Positions 60,701 to 64,000 of a stretch of DNA of 64,000 nt are shown here, piece by piece. The position numbers and the translations under genes are program-made. Numbering within the stretch: the first letter of the stretch is position 1; each line of letters opens with the position of its first letter. The DNA comes from JBHIKY01 sp042139015 (GTDB taxonomy: Bacteria > Bacillota > Bacilli > Bacillales > Marinococcaceae): assembly GCF_042139015.1 (NCBI RefSeq), contig NZ_JBHIKY010000015.1, forward strand, positions 1-64,000, read 5' to 3'. Under the pieces are notes generated by a model that saw only the letters and a program-made list of their open reading frames with translations, was not told the origin of the DNA and did not search any database.

Positions 60701-61336
60701 AACTTCCAGTCGCTTGATAGCTCGTGTACGGCGTTGTCCCTGCGCTGTTTCCAGCTCCTCTTTCAGGAGTTTGACCTCTTTTTCAAGGTCAATGTCCATT
60801 AAGAGCTTACGGATTGATTCCGCCCCCATTTGGGCACTGAATCCGCGGCCGTATTTGTCGTAATACGCACGGTATTCCTTTTCCGAAAGGAGCTGCTTGT
60901 ATTCAAGCGGTGTTTCGCCAGCGTCTGTCACTACATAGGAAGCAAAATAAATTACTTCCTCGAGTGAACGCGGCGACATATCGAGTACGAGGCCCATTCG
61001 GCTCGGAATGCCTTTAAAATACCAAATGTGGGAGACAGGAGCAGCCAGCTCGATATGACCCATACGCTCTCTGCGCACTTTTGATCGAGTTACTTCAACT
61101 CCACAGCGGTCACAAACGACCCCTTTATAACGGACACGTTTATATTTCCCGCAGTGGCACTCCCAATCTTTTTGTGGACCGAAAATTCTTTCGCAGAAGA
61201 GGCCGTCTTTTTCAGGCTTCAACGTACGATAGTTGATCGTTTCAGGCTTTTTCACTTCTCCGCGTGACCAGGAGCGTATTTTGTTCGGTGAAGCGAGGCC
61301 TATTTTCATGTATTCAAAATTATTCACATCAATCAA
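57719..61336 (-). CDS. rpoC: RNA polymerase beta' subunit
   Basis: 1205 residues, full length. N-terminal zinc site CHCGKYKRVR and CDRCGVEV near 60-80, the catalytic Mg motif NADFDGDQMAVH near 450, the second zinc site CDTRHGVCKKCYG near 885 and the trigger-loop region QSIGEPGTQLTMRTFHTGG near 915. Stops 77 bases before the L7Ae-like gene. Confidence 0.99.
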   Translation of the reverse strand: MIDVNNFEYMKIGLASPNKIRSWSRGEVKKPETINYRTLKPEKDGLFCERIFGPQKDWECHCGKYKRVRYKGVVCDRCGVEVTRSKVRRERMGHIELAAPVSHIWYFKGIPSRMGLVLDMSPRSLEEVIYFASYVVTDAGETPLEYKQLLSEKEYRAYYDKYGRGFSAQMGAESIRKLLMDIDLEKEVKLLKEELETAQGQRRTRAIKRLEVLEAFRNSGNDPSWMILDVLPVIPPELRPMVQLDGGRFATSDLNDLYRRVINRNNRLKRLLDLGAPNIIVQNEKRMLQEAVDALIDNGRRGRPVTGPGNRPLKSLSHMLKGKQGRFRQNLLGKRVDYSGRSVIVVGPALKMYQCGLPKEMALELFKPFVMKELVSRGLAHNIKSAKRKVERVHSEVWDVLEDVITEHPVLLNRAPTLHRLGIQAFEPTLVEGRAIKLHPLVCTAYNADFDGDQMAVHVPLSAEAQAEARILMLAAQNILNPKDGKPVVTPSQDMVLGNYYLTLEREKAVGEGSVFKDTNEALTAYQNGYVHLHSRIALPVSSVNKTNFTDDQTKKLLMTTVGKLIFNEILPKSFPYINEPTATNLDIALPDKYLVATDANIKKEFENRELVPPFKKGFLGDIIAAVFKSFQIIETSKMLDRMKDLGFYYSTKAGITVGISDIVVLPDKQVILDEAEEKVDRVMKQFRRGLITEEERYNKVISIWSVAKDTIQDKLMGTLDNMNPIFMMSDSGARGNASNFTQLAGMRGLMANPSGRIIELPIKSSFREGLTVLEYFISTHGARKGLADTALKTADSGYLTRRLVDVAQDVIVREDDCGTDRGLDVFPLREGNELIENLHDRLVGRVAFKTVRHPETEEVLAKKGELINEDKATLIEEAGVEIVTIRSVFTCDTRHGVCKKCYGKNLATGSDVEVGEAVGIIAAQSIGEPGTQLTMRTFHTGGVAGDDITQGLPRIQELFEARNPKGQALISELSGTVTDIKDQQDKKEVTVQGELETRSYTTPYGARLKVELNEEVKAGQALTEGSIDPKELLKVTGLQEVQEYLLKEVQKVYRMQGVEIGDKHVEVMVRQMLRKIRVSDSGDTDVLPGSLVEIHHFDSANEKVLRDGSQPAVGNPVILGITKASLETDSFLSAASFQETTRVLTDAAIKGKRDELVGLKENVIIGKLVPAGTGMPRYRTLEVDKPGETLPEMERVGEEPVTQE

Positions 61337-61518
61337 GGGGTCAACCTCCCTTTCAAACTTGGGGATGGTGATTCATAAGCAGAGTAACTATTCTACCGGC
61401 GGCAGTTTGACGCGTCATACCCTCTGGTGCTGAGGATGTTCCTGGAGAACAGGCACAGACGGCTGCTGCCTTAATCGACATGCAGCCAGTTCTTGTGCAC
61501 TTTTTTCCTCTTTACGCA

Positions 61519-64000
61519 TTAGATGTTTTCGCTCTGTTCCATTTTCAGGTTCAACTTATCGCCGGCCTGTTCGTCTTCATCGTCAAGTTCTCTCATTTCT
61601 ATCTCTTCTTCATTGCTGGACAGCATCTTCACGTCCATTCCAAGACTTTGAAGCTCTTTAATTAATACTTTAAAGGACTCCGGCACGCCAGGTTCCGGCA
61701 CGTTTTCCCCTTTTACAATCGCTTCATACGTCTTCACCCGTCCGACAACATCATCTGATTTCACTGTCAGTATTTCTTGAAGAGTGTAAGCAGCGCCGTA
61801 GGCTTCAAGTGCCCATACTTCCATTTCTCCGAAACGCTGGCCGCCGAACTGGGCTTTCCCGCCAAGCGGCTGCTGAGTAACAAGAGAGTAAGGTCCGGTG
61901 GAACGGGCGTGAAGCTTATCGTCCACCATATGAGCAAGCTTGATCATATACATAACACCGACAGACACTCGGTTATCAAACGGTTCGCCTGATCGTCCGT
62001 CATATAATACCGTTTTTCCGTCGCGTGCAATTCCTGCTTCTTCGAGCGTTTCCCACACATCTTCTTCCCGGGCTCCGTCAAATACCGGAGTGGCCATGTG
62101 AAGTTTGAGGGAACGGGCAGCCATACCGAGATGCATTTCAAGGACCTGGCCGATATTCATTCGCGAAGGTACACCAAGCGGGTTAAGCATAATATCGATT
62201 GGCGTTCCGTCAGGAAGATATGGCATATCTTCCTCCGGCAGAATCCGTGAAATAACACCTTTATTTCCGTGACGGCCTGCCATTTTATCGCCTTCATGAA
62301 TCTTCCGCTTCTGCACAATGTACGCGCGGACGAGTTGATTCACGCCAGGAGGTAGTTCGTCGCCGTCTTCTCTGTTAAAGATTTTTACGTCGAGAACGAT
62401 TCCGTCGGCTCCGTGCGGAACGCGCAGTGAGGTATCCCGCACTTCGCGGGCTTTCTCGCCAAAGATAGCATGAAGCAGCCGCTCTTCTGCAGTCAGCTCC
62501 GTCATTCCCTTCGGTGTTACTTTTCCGACGAGAATGTCTCCATCCTTTACTTCTGCCCCAACGCGGATAATGCCACGTTCGTCAAGGTTTTTCAGCGCAT
62601 CTTCCCCGACATTCGGAATATCACGTGTAATTTCTTCCGGTCCGAGCTTCGTATCGCGTGCTTCCGACTCATATTCTTCAATATGAACCGAGGTGTAAAC
62701 ATCGTCCTTCACGAGCCGTTCACTAAGGATGATCGCATCCTCGTAGTTGTAACCGTCCCAAGTCATAAATCCGACGAGTACATTTCGGCCGAGTGCCATT
62801 TCACCTTTATCCATCGAAGGTCCGTCCGCCAGCACTTCACCTTTCTCAATGCGGTCTCCTTCACTTACGATCGGACGCTGATTGTAGCTTGTTCCCTGGT
62901 TCGAACGAATATATTTCGAGAGCTTATATTTTTCAATATCAGTCTCTACTTCATTTCCATCTACATCTTCTAACTTGCGAAGCCAGATTTCCCGGGCTGT
63001 TACTCGTTCAATTGTTCCTTTTGTTCTTGAAACAATTGCTGCCCCGGAGTCTTTTGCGGACACATATTCCATACCTGTGCCGACAAGCGGTGCTTCCGGC
63101 TCAAGCAGAGGTACAGCCTGACGCTGCATGTTCGCACCCATCAAAGCACGGTTCGAGTCATCGTTTTCAAGGAACGGAATACAAGCAGTCGCAGCAGAAA
63201 CCACCTGCTTCGGCGACACATCCATATAGTCAATTTTTTCCTTTGGTACAATTGTGTTTTCCCCGCGGAAACGGGCAATAATATTATCATTAGTAAACGT
63301 TCCGTCTTCGTTAAGCTTCGCGTTGGCCTGGGCTACAACGTAATTATCCTCTTCATCAGCTGTCAGGTAGTCACATTCGAGTGTTACTCTACCTGTCTCC
63401 GGGTCGATCCGGCGGTAGGCCGTTTCGATGAAGCCGAATTCGTTTACTTTTGCATAGCTTGAGAGGGAGTTAATCAACCCGATATTCGGACCTTCCGGCG
63501 TTTCAATCGGACACATCCGCCCATAGTGGGAGTAGTGTACGTCACGAACTTCGAACCCGGCACGCTCACGCGTAAGTCCGCCTGGCCCAAGCGCTGATAG
63601 ACGGCGTTTGTGCGTCAGTTCAGCAAGCGGATTGGTCTGATCCATAAATTGAGAAAGCTGGGAGCTTCCGAAAAACTCTTTAATAGAAGCAATCACCGGG
63701 CGGATATTAATAAGTGCCTGCGGTGTGATCGCACTTGCGTCCTGAATGGACATCCGTTCGCGCACAACCCGTTCCATTCTTGAGAGACCGATACGGAATT
63801 GGTTTTGCAGAAGCTCTCCGACCGAGCGGAGGCGGCGGTTGCCCAGATGGTCAATATCATCGGTAAGGCCTACGCCTTGAAGTAGATTGAAAAAGTAGTT
63901 TATTGAAGCAACAATATCTTCCGGAGTTATATTCTTAATACCGCGGTCAATATTACCGTTGCTGATTACATTAATAATTCTTTCTTCATCCTGATAATCT
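61519..64000 (-). CDS. rpoB: RNA polymerase beta subunit (5' part beyond the window)
   Basis: The frame runs without a stop from 61519 to the right edge, about 826 residues, lacking roughly the first 350 of the normal length. The rifampicin region (SQLSQFMDQTNPLAELTHKR then RLSALGPGG) is wild type. Further on are KVTPKGMTELT and the C-terminal QRFGEMEVWALEAYGA that contacts beta'. The residues upstream of the internal Met at 63777 (DHLGNRRLRSVGELLQNQ) confirm that the gene continues. Confidence 0.98.
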   Translation of the reverse strand, partial: DYQDEERIINVISNGNIDRGIKNITPEDIVASINYFFNLLQGVGLTDDIDHLGNRRLRSVGELLQNQFRIGLSRMERVVRERMSIQDASAITPQALINIRPVIASIKEFFGSSQLSQFMDQTNPLAELTHKRRLSALGPGGLTRERAGFEVRDVHYSHYGRMCPIETPEGPNIGLINSLSSYAKVNEFGFIETAYRRIDPETGRVTLECDYLTADEEDNYVVAQANAKLNEDGTFTNDNIIARFRGENTIVPKEKIDYMDVSPKQVVSAATACIPFLENDDSNRALMGANMQRQAVPLLEPEAPLVGTGMEYVSAKDSGAAIVSRTKGTIERVTAREIWLRKLEDVDGNEVETDIEKYKLSKYIRSNQGTSYNQRPIVSEGDRIEKGEVLADGPSMDKGEMALGRNVLVGFMTWDGYNYEDAIILSERLVKDDVYTSVHIEEYESEARDTKLGPEEITRDIPNVGEDALKNLDERGIIRVGAEVKDGDILVGKVTPKGMTELTAEERLLHAIFGEKAREVRDTSLRVPHGADGIVLDVKIFNREDGDELPPGVNQLVRAYIVQKRKIHEGDKMAGRHGNKGVISRILPEEDMPYLPDGTPIDIMLNPLGVPSRMNIGQVLEMHLGMAARSLKLHMATPVFDGAREEDVWETLEEAGIARDGKTVLYDGRSGEPFDNRVSVGVMYMIKLAHMVDDKLHARSTGPYSLVTQQPLGGKAQFGGQRFGEMEVWALEAYGAAYTLQEILTVKSDDVVGRVKTYEAIVKGENVPEPGVPESFKVLIKELQSLGMDVKMLSSNEEEIEMRELDDEDEQAGDKLNLKMEQSENI

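Noticed and set aside
32512..63999. tRNA or rRNA genes within the ribosomal block
   Set aside because: I looked in the gaps for tRNA-like arms and CCA ends and for rRNA sequence and saw none.
63777..64000. True start of rpoB at the internal Met 63777
   Set aside because: The frame stays open to the window edge and the upstream residues are typical beta-subunit sequence.

Overview
The window is chromosomal DNA from a low-GC Gram-positive of the family Bacillaceae. Evidence: canonical Bacillus-type str, S10, spc and alpha ribosomal operons in the usual order, zinc-type S14, strong AGGAGG ribosome binding sites with some TTG and GTG starts, and OmpR/IclR/YtrA-type regulators. The acidic solute-binding protein and EF-Tu, together with a BCCT carrier, suggest a salt- or alkali-adapted member; that is inference. 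Almost everything is on the minus strand, so operons read from high to low coordinates.

1-2.2 kb is a scrapyard: the end of an IS21-type istB, a secreted-protein gene cut by that IS, a decayed argS fragment, a secreted-protein pseudogene with internal stops, a lipoprotein gene with a frameshift in a T run, and a decayed P-loop ATPase gene.

2.2-12.5 kb is a hut-like catabolic cluster: an AraC-type regulator with an N-terminal receiver-like domain, a BCCT transporter, a HutH-family lyase, HutU, HutI, HutG and a YjiH-type membrane protein. HutU, HutI and HutG look canonical, but the HutH homologue lacks the Ala-Ser-Gly triad that makes the MIO cofactor. Beside a carrier family specific for trimethylammonium compounds, this suggests a trimethylamine-eliminating lyase acting on histidine betaine (hercynine) or a relative, feeding urocanate into the Hut route to glutamate. 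This is the most interesting hypothesis in the window.

12.8-22.9 kb is a sugar or sugar-acid utilisation cluster: two SDR dehydrogenases, an amidohydrolase (possible lactonase), an IlvD/Edd-type dehydratase, a Gfo/Idh/MocA oxidoreductase, an ABC importer without its ATPase, an RraA-family protein and a divergent IclR regulator with candidate operators. It has the shape of a non-phosphorylative sugar oxidation pathway.

23-32.5 kb holds two two-component systems (one with two small membrane proteins, one in an operon with a BcrA-type ABC transporter and a previously easily missed 51-residue gene), then a YtrA-type regulator, a DUF1648/DUF5808 membrane protein, a CPBP protease-like protein and a small coiled-coil protein.

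32.5-64 kb is the conserved block, read on the minus strand as rpoB (partial), rpoC, L7Ae-like, rpsL, rpsG, fusA, tuf, then rpsJ through rpsI, including secY, adk, map, infA, rpoA, the ECF transporter core and truA. Its only odd part is the tuf-rpsJ gap, which carries two seven-unit arrays of a 21-bp repeat beside the S10 promoter.
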